Of a stretch of DNA of 37,621 nucleotides, positions 5,643-12,425 are shown in pieces; position 1 is the stretch's first letter; every line of letters begins with the position of its first letter. The notes under the pieces were generated by a model. It made no database searches, was not told the DNA's origin, and saw only the letters and a list, made by a program, of their open reading frames with translations. The stretch spans positions 1 to 37,621 of the IMG/VR virus record IMGVR_UViG_3300005828_000017; one strand, 5' to 3'. The position numbers and the translations under genes are program-made. The stretch is from a virus.

Positions 5643-7634
5643 TTATTCCTGTTCCGCTCGGACCAGCGCTTTCTTAGAGCCGTGCCCGGTGCCGGTCGTC
5701 GTGTCTTTGTAGATCAATTTGCCCTTTGCAACGAGGCTGCTCATCGCTCCCGTAAACTGCGCGGCGGTCAATCTTCTCGATCGACCGTCGACTTTTGCCG
5801 GGTGTTTCAGCTCCGCGAACTCGCGCGGGGCGAACCCCGTTCGAGCTTGCGGCGACCCGTTCATGTTGCGACCTTCGGCCTCAAACTTGTCAAAGAAGTT
5901 CATGAATTCCTGCTCAACGGTATTCAGCACCATGCCCGCGATGTCGATCGTCGGCTCTTCGAATTTGACGAGCACCCCGTTCTCAAGCTGCACTTTCGTC
6001 GGCTCGATCGGCGCCTCGCCCCGCAGCTCGAAGTGAATCTCAGCGCTCAGGTCGGTCGTTCCCTCTTTGAACATGACCATGCCTGCCGAGTACCAGCCGC
6101 GGAGCGCTGACGCGCCCCTGAGAGCGGCAAACGGCTCTTTCCGCATGTCTGCCACCTTCGTCTTATTCGCGTGATGGATCAGTACGATGGTGAGCTGCTC
6201 GCCGAACGCCTCGCGGAACCGGCCCAGCCGTTCGCGCAAGAAAATTTGCATCTGAGCGTTATCGTTCTCGCTGTCTTCCGCCCAGACCGCGGCAAGCGAG
6301 TCGATGGCCAGCACGCTCGGCACCTCGCCCTCGAACCGCTTGATCATCAGGTCGATCAGGTAGTCGACGCCCCGCTCATCGAAGGCCAGGGTCGACAGCC
6401 GGTCGGTGACGAAGAGGTTTGACGGCCTGCCACTGGCTCGGCGCTCAAGCGCCCACGGGTGAGCCAGCGCCCGCCGCTGGGTCTCGTACCACGGCATTTC
6501 AGCCTGAACCCAGGCGACGGGCACCTCGTTGGCCACCTCGCGGCCGAGAAACGTGCGGCCCCAGGCCAAGCCGAATAGCATGTCTTGCATGAGAAAGCTC
6601 TTCATGCTCTTCGGCGGGCCGGCCAGAATCACGTTGTCACCCTGCCGAAACAGCCCGTCAACCAAGTACGGCGGCTGAGCCTTTTCGCTATCCATAAGAG
6701 CAAAAAGGTCATAAATCGGCACGTCTTCGAACCTTTTCGGCTCGATCTGTATCAGTTTTTGCGGATTTCTGGCGGTGTGCGTGCGGGCGATCGAGGCGAT
6801 TGTCGTGTTCAGCTCGTTCTGGCTGAGCGGGTTCGGGTTGTTGCTGTTCCACTCGTCGAGCTTGGCCTTGACCGTCTGCAGATCATCTCCCGCCCCGATG
6901 TACTTGCCGGCCAGTCGAGAGGCCGCGACGTTGCGCTGACCCTCTGGCACCCACTCGTCGGTTATCGCCTCGCCATCTGGGCTGACCGTCGTGGCGTCGA
7001 AGTTGAGAACCCCGTCTTTGACGATCGGCCCCTCGATTGCAGACCGCCGCTTGTTGAACGCGCCGATCGCGATGACATCGTCGCGGGTGAGGTGTGGAAG
7101 AAAGGCGGCGGATACGTCGAAGCCTGTTAAATCGTCCCGAGTATAAACGTGCCCCGATTCATGCACGGAACCCTCGGCAACGACGTACCCGCCGAAACCA
7201 CGAATGTCGATGTGTGCGCCCGCACTGTTGCGCACTTGGAATTCTTCGGTCACCGCATAGTAGAAATGCGCGCCCTTTGCCGTGCGAACCCGCCGGCCGG
7301 TGACGGTGACCGCCCCGCTTTCCATAAAGGCCACGCCCTCGGCCGTGTCGGCATCGACCACCACCACCTTGACGCCCGTGGCGATCGCCCAGTTGCAGCC
7401 GGGCGCGCGCTTACACCATCCCTCGAACTCGGCGTCGGACGGTTCGCGGAGTTGATACTCCTGCCAGGGGAAGCGCGGGGTCTTCGGCCACTGCTGGCGC
7501 GCGCGCTCGATATCGCCGTCGAACCGCTTGACCATCCAGTCGGGCGGGGTCTCGCCGGCCGTGCCGAGCGGGAATAGGTGAAGACCCTCTTCTCTGAGAG
7601 TTTCGGCAGCCTCAGCCGGATTGTCAGCGGGCAC
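5643..7634 (-). CDS. Bifunctional primase-polymerase / RepA-type hexameric helicase
   Basis: A 663-aa fusion. The N-terminal part (about 1-170) is a prim-pol domain: VVDAD at 92-96 gives the DxD metal pair, GAHFYY at 121-126 supplies the His, and IDIRG at 142-146 the third acidic residue. Residues 325-520 form a RecA-like ATPase: Walker A GPPKSMKS at 339-346, QAEM at 377-380, Walker B VLAIDS at 441-446, the HHANK motif at 487-491 typical of RSF1010 RepA helicases, and Arg-finger RGASALRGW at 506-514. A basic C-terminal region (about 560-660) looks like a winged helix that may bind the origin. The start is GTG 7634, 9 bp after the upstream HTH gene. It would open the origin and prime replication. 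Confidence 0.9.
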   Translation of the reverse strand: MPADNPAEAAETLREEGLHLFPLGTAGETPPDWMVKRFDGDIERARQQWPKTPRFPWQEYQLREPSDAEFEGWCKRAPGCNWAIATGVKVVVVDADTAEGVAFMESGAVTVTGRRVRTAKGAHFYYAVTEEFQVRNSAGAHIDIRGFGGYVVAEGSVHESGHVYTRDDLTGFDVSAAFLPHLTRDDVIAIGAFNKRRSAIEGPIVKDGVLNFDATTVSPDGEAITDEWVPEGQRNVAASRLAGKYIGAGDDLQTVKAKLDEWNSNNPNPLSQNELNTTIASIARTHTARNPQKLIQIEPKRFEDVPIYDLFALMDSEKAQPPYLVDGLFRQGDNVILAGPPKSMKSFLMQDMLFGLAWGRTFLGREVANEVPVAWVQAEMPWYETQRRALAHPWALERRASGRPSNLFVTDRLSTLAFDERGVDYLIDLMIKRFEGEVPSVLAIDSLAAVWAEDSENDNAQMQIFLRERLGRFREAFGEQLTIVLIHHANKTKVADMRKEPFAALRGASALRGWYSAGMVMFKEGTTDLSAEIHFELRGEAPIEPTKVQLENGVLVKFEEPTIDIAGMVLNTVEQEFMNFFDKFEAEGRNMNGSPQARTGFAPREFAELKHPAKVDGRSRRLTAAQFTGAMSSLVAKGKLIYKDTTTGTGHGSKKALVRAEQE

Positions 7635-7643
7635 TGACTGAAC

Positions 7644-7838
7644 CTACTTACCGAGCGGCCGTAGCTCGAACGCGCTGATCTTTCCGCTTTCCTCTCGAAT
7701 GTAGATCTCTCGACCGCTGGTCGACCATCTGCTGATAGCCGCCTGAGAGAGCTTGAGTCGCTTTGCCAGTTGATCCTGAGTCTGTTCTGTTTCTTCTAGG
7801 TATTGCGCGAGAAGCCTGTCTTTCGCAGTTTTCGCCAT
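7644..7838 (-). CDS. Cro-like helix-turn-helix regulator, 64 aa
   Basis: ATG 7838 (MAKTAKDRL) has AAGGCG upstream and is preferred over in-frame starts near 7889. Residues 19-40 (TQDQLAKRLKLSQAAISRW) form a textbook HTH of the Cro/CI type, followed by a short beta part. The size and its place at the divergent control region, directly before the replication gene, fit a Cro-type repressor controlling replication and early transcription. No partner CI-like repressor is visible, so it need not indicate lysogeny. Possible targets are the palindrome CATAATTATG at 7894-7903 or the twin operators near 21760 and 22523; neither is shown. Confidence 0.85.
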   Translation of the reverse strand: MAKTAKDRLLAQYLEETEQTQDQLAKRLKLSQAAISRWSTSGREIYIREESGKISAFELRPLGK

Positions 7839-7878
7839 TATAAAAAACGCCTTGTGAAAATTTGGCAGGGGCCGACAA

Positions 7879-7906
7879 GTAATACTCAATAATCATAATT
7901 ATGCAA
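7879..7906 (-). promoter_or_regulatory. Candidate leftward promoter for the HTH-replication operon
   Basis: On the minus strand, TTGCAT (7901-7906) and TATTAC (7879-7884) are separated by 16 bp. A perfect 10-bp palindrome CATAATTATG (7894-7903) overlaps the -35 and could be an operator for the HTH protein. The match to consensus is moderate. Confidence 0.45.
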
Positions 7907-7922
7907 CAACTTTTTCAACCTA

Positions 7923-7951
7923 TTGACGACCCTGACTTTGCGCGATACTGT
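7923..7951 (+). promoter_or_regulatory. Candidate rightward early promoter
   Basis: TTGACG (7923-7928) and TACTGT (7946-7951) are separated by 17 bp, a good sigma70-type pair facing the plus-strand block whose first gene starts at 8046. A second weaker pair, TTGCCA (7975-7980) and TATTGT (7998-8003), also with 17-bp spacing, lies downstream. The two may act in tandem. Confidence 0.5.
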
Positions 7952-7964
7952 GAAACCCGTCACC
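7949..7964. promoter_or_regulatory. CRP/Vfr-like site (9 of 10 consensus bases)
   Basis: TGTGA-AACCCG-TCACC matches the CRP core TGTGA-N6-TCACA at nine of ten positions. It lies in the divergent control region, overlapping the end of the rightward -10 and about 84 bp upstream of the predicted leftward start. A single 9/10 match is expected about once by chance in a window this size, so only the location makes it notable. Confidence 0.35.
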
Positions 7965-8045
7965 AAAAAAACGCTTGCCATTGATTACCTGACGGTATAT
8001 TGTTGGCTCATCAAATACAAGTAACTGACAAAGAGGCCGAGAAAA

Positions 8046-8213
8046 ATGAACATTCAATTCATCGAAGAGATCGAGATCACTGAGCTGCCGATCCCGCCAG
8101 TCGCTGAAGTGACGCTCGAAACCGGCATGCTGTTCGTCGAGGCGCTTGAGGCGCTCGACGTCGCGCTTCCGCTTCCCGAGGTGCATGAACTCTACTTCGC
8201 GGTCGCAGCATGA
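8046..8213 (+). CDS. 55-aa highly acidic protein without Lys or Arg
   Basis: I translated this by hand. ATG 8046 follows AGAGG, and the TGA at 8211-8213 shares ATGA with the next gene. The product contains ten Glu, one Asp, one His and no Lys or Arg, giving a net charge near -11 over 55 residues. No family is recognised. It is the first gene of the rightward early block, a place where phages often keep anti-defence or host-takeover genes. Strongly acidic small proteins there (T7 Ocr is the known example) can mimic DNA. That role is inference from charge and position only. Confidence 0.7.
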   Translation: MNIQFIEEIEITELPIPPVAEVTLETGMLFVEALEALDVALPLPEVHELYFAVAA

Positions 8214-8476
8214 ACTCGGCGGCACTAGCCGCTCAGGTTTCGGCCATCCTCGACGAGTTCGAGAAAGAGAACGGGGTCGGGCCGGAGCACAGCCGGCTCG
8301 TTTATGCCATCCTTCTCGGGCAGGTTTTCAAGCGCTACTGCTCAAGGTTCGGCATGAAAAGCGCGCGCATCATCTTGCGCAATCTATACGGCGCGTTGTA
8401 TCGTGCCGAACTCAATCAAGACGCGGCCACGAAAAGCCAGATCAACCGGGCCGCCGGCAAACCGCCAAAAACTTAA
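8210..8476 (+). CDS. Small helical hypothetical protein, 88 aa
   Basis: Coupled to the acidic gene by ATGA. The product is predicted mostly helical (ALAAQVSAILDEFEKENG at the start) with a basic C-terminus rich in Lys, Arg and Pro. No motif is recognised. It belongs to the same early transcript and lies just upstream of the recombination module. Confidence 0.7.
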   Translation: MNSAALAAQVSAILDEFEKENGVGPEHSRLVYAILLGQVFKRYCSRFGMKSARIILRNLYGALYRAELNQDAATKSQINRAAGKPPKT

Positions 8477-8492
8477 ACGACAGGATATTGAC

Positions 8493-8948
8493 ATGAGCAA
8501 AGCTACCTCTGAAGAAACAACCGCCGGTAATAACGAGCCATCGCTCGACGAGCTGTTGCGCCAGCTTGTTGAGGCGAAGGCAAAGGCCGACGGGTACTAC
8601 GCTGAGAAGCGGGCGATCGAAGACCGAATCATCTCGTTCGAACTAGTCCAGCGCCACCCGATGAGCGACGGGTCGAAGACCACGAAAAGCGCGAGCTACA
8701 AGGTGACGGTCAAAGACGAGAAAAAAGCGAAGCTCTTCAGGCAGGGCGGCGCCTCGTGGGCTGACGTCTGGTCGGTGTGCGACGCCGCTGGCCTGACTGA
8801 GCAGATGATGCCGATCAAACTGGTTCGCGAGATCGACGTCAAAAAGCTCGATGACATTCAGCAGAAAAACCCCGATCTCTATTTCAAGCTCTCTGAGATG
8901 ATCGAGCGATATCAGGCTCGCCCCAGCTTCACTGTGACCGAGGTATAG
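8493..8948 (+). CDS. Coiled-coil phage protein upstream of recombination genes, 151 aa
   Basis: ATG 8493 has CAGGA about 9 nt upstream. The longer frame from 8403 overlaps the previous gene and lacks a ribosome site. The N-terminal half is an acidic helix with heptads (LDELLRQLVEAKAKADGYYA), followed by a charged beta part (SYKVTVKDEKKAKLF) and a helical end. This arrangement is common in small phage proteins located beside SSB and recombinase genes, which carry DUF names only. A role in DNA metabolism is suggested by neighbours, not by motif. Confidence 0.7.
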   Translation: MSKATSEETTAGNNEPSLDELLRQLVEAKAKADGYYAEKRAIEDRIISFELVQRHPMSDGSKTTKSASYKVTVKDEKKAKLFRQGGASWADVWSVCDAAGLTEQMMPIKLVREIDVKKLDDIQQKNPDLYFKLSEMIERYQARPSFTVTEV

Positions 8949-8950
8949 CC

Positions 8951-9160
8951 GTGGACATCAAGAGCATGAATTACGATCAGTTGATCGCCCTGATCTGCGA
9001 CGCCGATGCGCCGATGAAAGACCGGGTCGACGCCCAGTACCACCTGCAGACCCCGCCGCCCATGCAAGAAAGTCTGATCGGCAGAATCGTGATCGGTCTT
9101 TTTTATTTTTCGGCTGTTGCATTCGTCTATGCGGCGATGTTATATTCGCTTTCTTCATAA
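8951..9160 (+). CDS. Small C-terminally anchored membrane protein, 69 aa
   Basis: GTG 8951 follows two bases after the upstream stop, with an AGG upstream. The first 40 residues are soluble and acidic. The end (IVIGLFYFSAVAFVYAAMLY) is one clear membrane helix, giving a tail-anchored layout. It sits inside a DNA-metabolism operon, which is odd for a membrane protein; it could tether replication proteins to the membrane or act on the host envelope. Not recognised. Confidence 0.65.
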   Translation: MDIKSMNYDQLIALICDADAPMKDRVDAQYHLQTPPPMQESLIGRIVIGLFYFSAVAFVYAAMLYSLSS

Positions 9161-9175
9161 CCCAAAGGGTAAAAC

Positions 9176-9943
9176 ATGGCCATCTCACTCGACAGCATTC
9201 GAAAGACGAGCGACACCAAGCCGCCGCGCGTCTTGATTTATAGCTCTCACGGTGTCGGAAAGACCACGCTGGCAGCCAGCGCGCCGAACCCGGTCTTCAT
9301 TCAGACCGAAGACGGCGAGGGTTCTCTCGAAATCAACACGTTCACGCCCGGCGGAACCGTCAAGTCTTACGACGAGGTCATTGAGGCGCTCAACGTTCTC
9401 GGAACGCAAGACCACGACTTCAGAACGGTCGTGATCGACTCGCTCGATCACCTTGAGCCGCTGATCTGGTCAAAGGTGTGCGAGGTTCACGGCTGGGATT
9501 CCATCGAGACCCCCGGCTACGGCAAAGGGTACGTCGAGGCCGACGCCTACTGGCGGCAGCTTCTCGCCTACCTCGACGCCCTGCGGAATCACAAGAACAT
9601 GGTCGTTCTGCTGACCGCTCACTCCAAGATCGAGAAGTTCGAAAGCCCTGAGCACGATGCGTTCGACCGATATGACATCAAACTGCACAAGCGGGCGAAC
9701 GGTCTGGTTCAAGAGCTGGTCGACGTCATTCTGTTCGCAAACATGAAGATGCACGTTACGAAAGAAGACGCGGGCTTCAATAAGAAGCGGGCGCGCGGAA
9801 TCGCGACGGGCGAGCGGGTCATGTACACCGCAGAGCAGCCGGCATTTGTTGCCAAGAATCGCTACTCGCTACCGACTGAACTGCCGCTTTCGTGGGAAGC
9901 ATTCGAGAACGCTCTCGTTGCTGCCCGAAAGATCGCGGCGTAA
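9176..9943 (+). CDS. Sak4-like RecA-fold ATPase (AAA_24 family)
   Basis: A 255-aa single-domain ATPase with Walker A SSHGVGKT at 23-30, Walker B VVIDSLDHLE at 85-94 and a sensor-like VVLLTAHSKIEKF segment. These features place it in the AAA_24 phage nucleotide-binding family, which includes the Sak4 single-strand annealing proteins. Sak4 proteins act with a phage SSB to anneal homologous strands, and a DUF669 SSB follows here, separated by a 216-nt gap, which supports the call. Such a module would repair or recombine replicating phage DNA together with RusA. The ATG at 9176 follows a purine-rich AAAGGG. Confidence 0.85.
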   Translation: MAISLDSIRKTSDTKPPRVLIYSSHGVGKTTLAASAPNPVFIQTEDGEGSLEINTFTPGGTVKSYDEVIEALNVLGTQDHDFRTVVIDSLDHLEPLIWSKVCEVHGWDSIETPGYGKGYVEADAYWRQLLAYLDALRNHKNMVVLLTAHSKIEKFESPEHDAFDRYDIKLHKRANGLVQELVDVILFANMKMHVTKEDAGFNKKRARGIATGERVMYTAEQPAFVAKNRYSLPTELPLSWEAFENALVAARKIAA

Positions 9944-10159
9944 AGGCAAGGGCCGGTGCTCGTTTGATCGCGAGATTGATCACCCGGCCTACTCTAGCAA
10001 GAGAGGGCAATGCAAGCTGGGAGTTAGCCGCCCCCAGCTCTAAAAACAGAGGGCTGCCCGTTGGTCAATGTGGTGGAGTCATGCCCGTCACGGCGATGCC
10101 AATCGTCAACCCTCGCCTTGCAGCGGTTCGTTTCTTTTTAACCTTGAGGTAAAAGCCAG
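9944..10159 (+). other. Structured 216-nt gap inside the recombination module
   Basis: No convincing gene lies here, although flanking genes overlap or nearly touch. Several hairpins can be drawn: GGCCGG/CCGGCC (9951-9956 with 9984-9989) enclosing CTCG/CGAG (9959-9962 with 9971-9974); CTCT/AGAG (9992-9995 with 10000-10003); and AGCTGGG/CCCAGCT (10015-10021 with 10033-10039). It ends in a T-rich stretch before the SSB ribosome site. It could be a leader RNA, attenuator or small RNA. No known riboswitch or tRNA pattern was recognised. Confidence 0.45.
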
Positions 10160-10663
10160 ATGGCACAACTTAATTTCGACGCCAACAAGGTCGACCCGAC
10201 CAGCACTTACGACACGTTCCCGAAAGGTGATTACGTGATGTGCGTTCGCGAGACCGACATCAAAGCGACAAAGTCCAACACCGGCTACATGCTGGAATAC
10301 ACCGCCGAGGTTCTCGACGGCCAGTATGTCGGCCGCAAGATCTTCGGTCGCATGAATATCGACAACCAGAACCCCGACGCTCAGGCGATCGGCCAGCGCG
10401 AGCTGAGCCAGCTTTGCCACGCGGTCGGCGTGCTGCAAGTGAGCGACAGCTCTCAGTTGCACGACAAGCCGTTCATCGCGAAGGTCGGCATCGAGGTCGA
10501 TAAGTCCGGCCAGTACGACGACAAGAACGTGATCAAGCAGTTCAAGCCTATCGGTCAGGCTGGTCAGGCACCAACCGCCCCGGCGTTCCAGCCGCCTGCC
10601 CCGTCGTCGTTCCAGCCGCCTGCGACCGCCCCTGTCGGCGCGAAGCCGAGCTGGGCACAGTAG
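10160..10663 (+). CDS. ssb: DUF669-family single-stranded DNA-binding protein
   Basis: A 167-aa protein that matches the DUF669 phage SSB pattern: start MAQLNFDANKVDP, a YMLEYTAEVLDGQYVGRKI strand core, and VGIEVDKSGQYDDKN, all typical of this OB-fold group. The C-terminal 40 residues are Pro/Gln-rich with a duplicated FQPPAPSS/FQPPATAP unit. They end in KPSWAQ, a flexible tail like those SSBs use to contact partners. The duplication is visible in DNA as two 16-bp copies at 10584-10599 and 10608-10623. It would coat replication and recombination intermediates with the Sak4-like ATPase. AGGTAAAAG precedes the ATG. Confidence 0.88.
   Translation: MAQLNFDANKVDPTSTYDTFPKGDYVMCVRETDIKATKSNTGYMLEYTAEVLDGQYVGRKIFGRMNIDNQNPDAQAIGQRELSQLCHAVGVLQVSDSSQLHDKPFIAKVGIEVDKSGQYDDKNVIKQFKPIGQAGQAPTAPAFQPPAPSSFQPPATAPVGAKPSWAQ
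10584..10623 (+). repeat. Short direct repeat in the ssb tail
   Basis: The 16-base unit CGTTCCAGCCGCCTGC occurs at 10584-10599 and 10608-10623. It duplicates the FQPPA element of the flexible SSB tail. Confidence 0.85.
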
Positions 10664-10672
10664 CTTTTTTTG

Positions 10673-10698
10673 GGCGGCGCCCGCGGCCGCCTGTTTTT
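10673..10698 (+). terminator. Intrinsic terminator after ssb
   Basis: A 6-bp GC stem GGCGGC (10673-10678) with GCCGCC (10686-10691) encloses a 7-nt loop and is followed by TGTTTTTC. It lies directly after the ssb stop. This would end or attenuate transcription between the recombination module and the downstream genes, so the latter may need read-through or their own promoter. Confidence 0.65.
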
Positions 10699-10714
10699 CT
10701 GCAGGGCGATCAGT

Positions 10715-10951
10715 ATGAAAAGAAAATTCGACGCGATGAGCCTGTTCATGGCAGCCCTTGAGGCGGTCTCTGGGCCGTCATCTAATAGCGAGCGCCTGCC
10801 GAGAGTTCCATCTCTCAAAGAGCGGCGGCATGTCGACGAGCATATTCGGCTGAAGATCGAGGCCGATCGAAAGCGAGCGCGCCGGGCGGAAAAGCGCGCG
10901 AGTGACTGGGCCAAGTCGCAAGCCGGCTACTACAGAACGGCCGAACAATGA
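10715..10951 (+). CDS. Small basic hypothetical protein, 78 aa
   Basis: ATG 10715 has AGGG about 9 nt upstream. The longer frame from TTG 10670 would run through the terminator hairpin and is rejected. The C-terminal half is a Lys/Arg-rich helix (IEADRKRARRAEKRASDW), suggesting nucleic-acid or protein binding. No family recognised. Its stop is coupled to the next start (ATGA). Confidence 0.65.
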   Translation: MKRKFDAMSLFMAALEAVSGPSSNSERLPRVPSLKERRHVDEHIRLKIEADRKRARRAEKRASDWAKSQAGYYRTAEQ

Positions 10952-11433
10952 GCTTCGTCGCAAATCAGGTCAGGGTGCTGGTTGCCGAGGCGGTAGAGCA
11001 GCACGAACCGGCTGAGGCCGCGGAGATCATCGAGCGCGCGATCTTGCAGAGCGACGAGATGTTTCGCTACCTGATGACCCCGCGCTTGTCGTCGGCCGTC
11101 TGGGAGCTGATCAAGAAACGGCGACGGGAAACCGTTTCTAAAAAGCCGGCTACGTTCAAGCAGCGCGAGAAAGAGAAAGAATCGAGGGCGGCGCTCGGTC
11201 GCGCGGCCGCCCGTAACTGGCTCGCCTTCAAGATGCACAACGGGTCAGCCCTCGGCGACGCCAACCGGTCGCAGCTTCAGAGCGCGGTCGAGCATCATCG
11301 AGATCAGTCTCGTGTTGAAAATAATTATGCGTCTTTCTACGCAATGATCAGTCAATCGGTCGGCAACGAAACGGTGAAAGACGTGTTCACGTCTGAGCGC
11401 CTTGAAGGCATTGCCGGACGACTCGGGCTATGA
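10948..11433 (+). CDS. Hypothetical protein, 161 aa
   Basis: A largely helical, basic protein. The N-terminal third is acidic-helical (AEAVEQHEPAEAAEIIERAI), and the middle holds Lys/Arg runs (IKKRRRETVSKKPATFKQRE). No catalytic motif seen. It is coupled by ATGA to both neighbours, including the IS110-domain protein that follows, so the two may work together. Confidence 0.7.
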   Translation: MSFVANQVRVLVAEAVEQHEPAEAAEIIERAILQSDEMFRYLMTPRLSSAVWELIKKRRRETVSKKPATFKQREKEKESRAALGRAAARNWLAFKMHNGSALGDANRSQLQSAVEHHRDQSRVENNYASFYAMISQSVGNETVKDVFTSERLEGIAGRLGL

Positions 11434-12425
11434 ACATCGGCGGCCAAAAAACTACTGTCAACCTCGCTAGTGCTTCCGCCGATGCGCTCGACCTTAGTAG
11501 TTGTGGCACCCAATCGACGACTGTCGAGAGCGGCGACTCGGTCGCCGCACCTTTTTCTGACGCGCCCGACCATACAAGACATGATCCCCTTGCCGGATAT
11601 GTCGGGCGCGTCGAACCAGATGGTGACGGCCTTGGTAGAGATGCAACCCGAACCCGAAGTGCCGTCGCCGACTTGTGCGGCGAAATCCGAGAGCATTACC
11701 GCTCGCGCCAGGATTTCTTGAACGCAGAGAAACGGCTGACCCTGCAAACCCGCGCCATCTGCCGACGGCTGGTCGGCGGCGATGTTCCAGAGAGCCACAA
11801 GCTCTACAAGGCGATCATCGGGAAAGGCGATCACCCAGTAAAAATACTGGGCATCGGGGCCACCGCGCCATTATTGGCAGCCCGTCAGCACGTCTCTGCA
11901 GAGCGCAAGGCACGAGAAGCCATTCTCACCAAGATCGTCAAAGAGCTGCCCGTCTATCAGTTTGTCGAAGACGTGCCGGGCTTTGCCGCGCTGGGTCTGG
12001 CAATGATAATCGGCGAGGCCGGCCCGCTAGATAATTACAGCAACCCGGCAAAGCTCTGGAAACGCATGGGTCTGGCGGTCATCAATGGCGGCCGTCAGCG
12101 GCGCGTCGCCGGCGCCGAGTCTATCGAGCACGGTTACTGCCCAGAGCGTCGGGCCGTCATGTTCGTCATCGGCGACAGCATGATGAAAAAGCAGAACCGT
12201 TACCGCGCGCTGCGAGATGAACGCAAGTTGATCGAGCGCGAGAAGGCGGCGGCCGAGGGTAAGACCGTCGCGCCCGCCGCAAAAATTCCGAAAGAAAAAG
12301 CCGAGCAATTTATGAGCGAAGGTCATATACTGAACCGGGCGAACCGGTACATTCAGAAACGGCTGCTCAGAGATCTGTGGTCATACTGGCGATCAAAGGA
12401 TGATGTAAAATGCCCTGTAAGGTAA
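11430..12425 (+). CDS. Protein with IS110-family transposase C-terminal domain only, 331 aa
   Basis: Residues 180-255 match the Transposase_20 (IS110/IS116/IS902) C-terminal domain: VPGFAALGLAMIIGEAG (182-198), then LWKRMGLAVINGG (209-221) and a basic segment with the tail MKKQNRYRALRDE. The N-terminal DEDD RuvC-like domain of true IS110 transposases is absent; residues 1-80 are Ser/Asp-rich low complexity and 80-175 are helical. The SG in the domain, whose Ser is catalytic in IS110 enzymes, reads NG here (219-220). No inverted or direct repeats mark an insertion sequence. It is probably a phage DNA-binding protein derived from, or sharing a fold with, IS110 transposases, with a helical basic C-terminus. 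Confidence 0.75.
   Translation: MNIGGQKTTVNLASASADALDLSSCGTQSTTVESGDSVAAPFSDAPDHTRHDPLAGYVGRVEPDGDGLGRDATRTRSAVADLCGEIREHYRSRQDFLNAEKRLTLQTRAICRRLVGGDVPESHKLYKAIIGKGDHPVKILGIGATAPLLAARQHVSAERKAREAILTKIVKELPVYQFVEDVPGFAALGLAMIIGEAGPLDNYSNPAKLWKRMGLAVINGGRQRRVAGAESIEHGYCPERRAVMFVIGDSMMKKQNRYRALRDERKLIEREKAAAEGKTVAPAAKIPKEKAEQFMSEGHILNRANRYIQKRLLRDLWSYWRSKDDVKCPVR

Noticed and set aside
7644-7838. Lysogeny module indicated by the HTH gene
   Set aside because: No integrase, attachment site or CI-like repressor is visible in the window; a Cro-like protein alone does not imply a temperate phage, although genes outside the window could.
9892-10152. Plus-strand frame of 86 codons in the gap before ssb
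   Set aside because: It starts inside the Sak4-like gene, has no ribosome site, and its composition is Arg/Ala-rich as in shadow frames.
9944-10159. tRNA gene in the gap before ssb
   Set aside because: No cloverleaf, T-loop consensus or CCA-like end could be drawn.
11430-12425. Active insertion sequence
   Set aside because: No terminal repeats or target duplication were found, the gene is translationally coupled to both neighbours, and the catalytic domain is missing.
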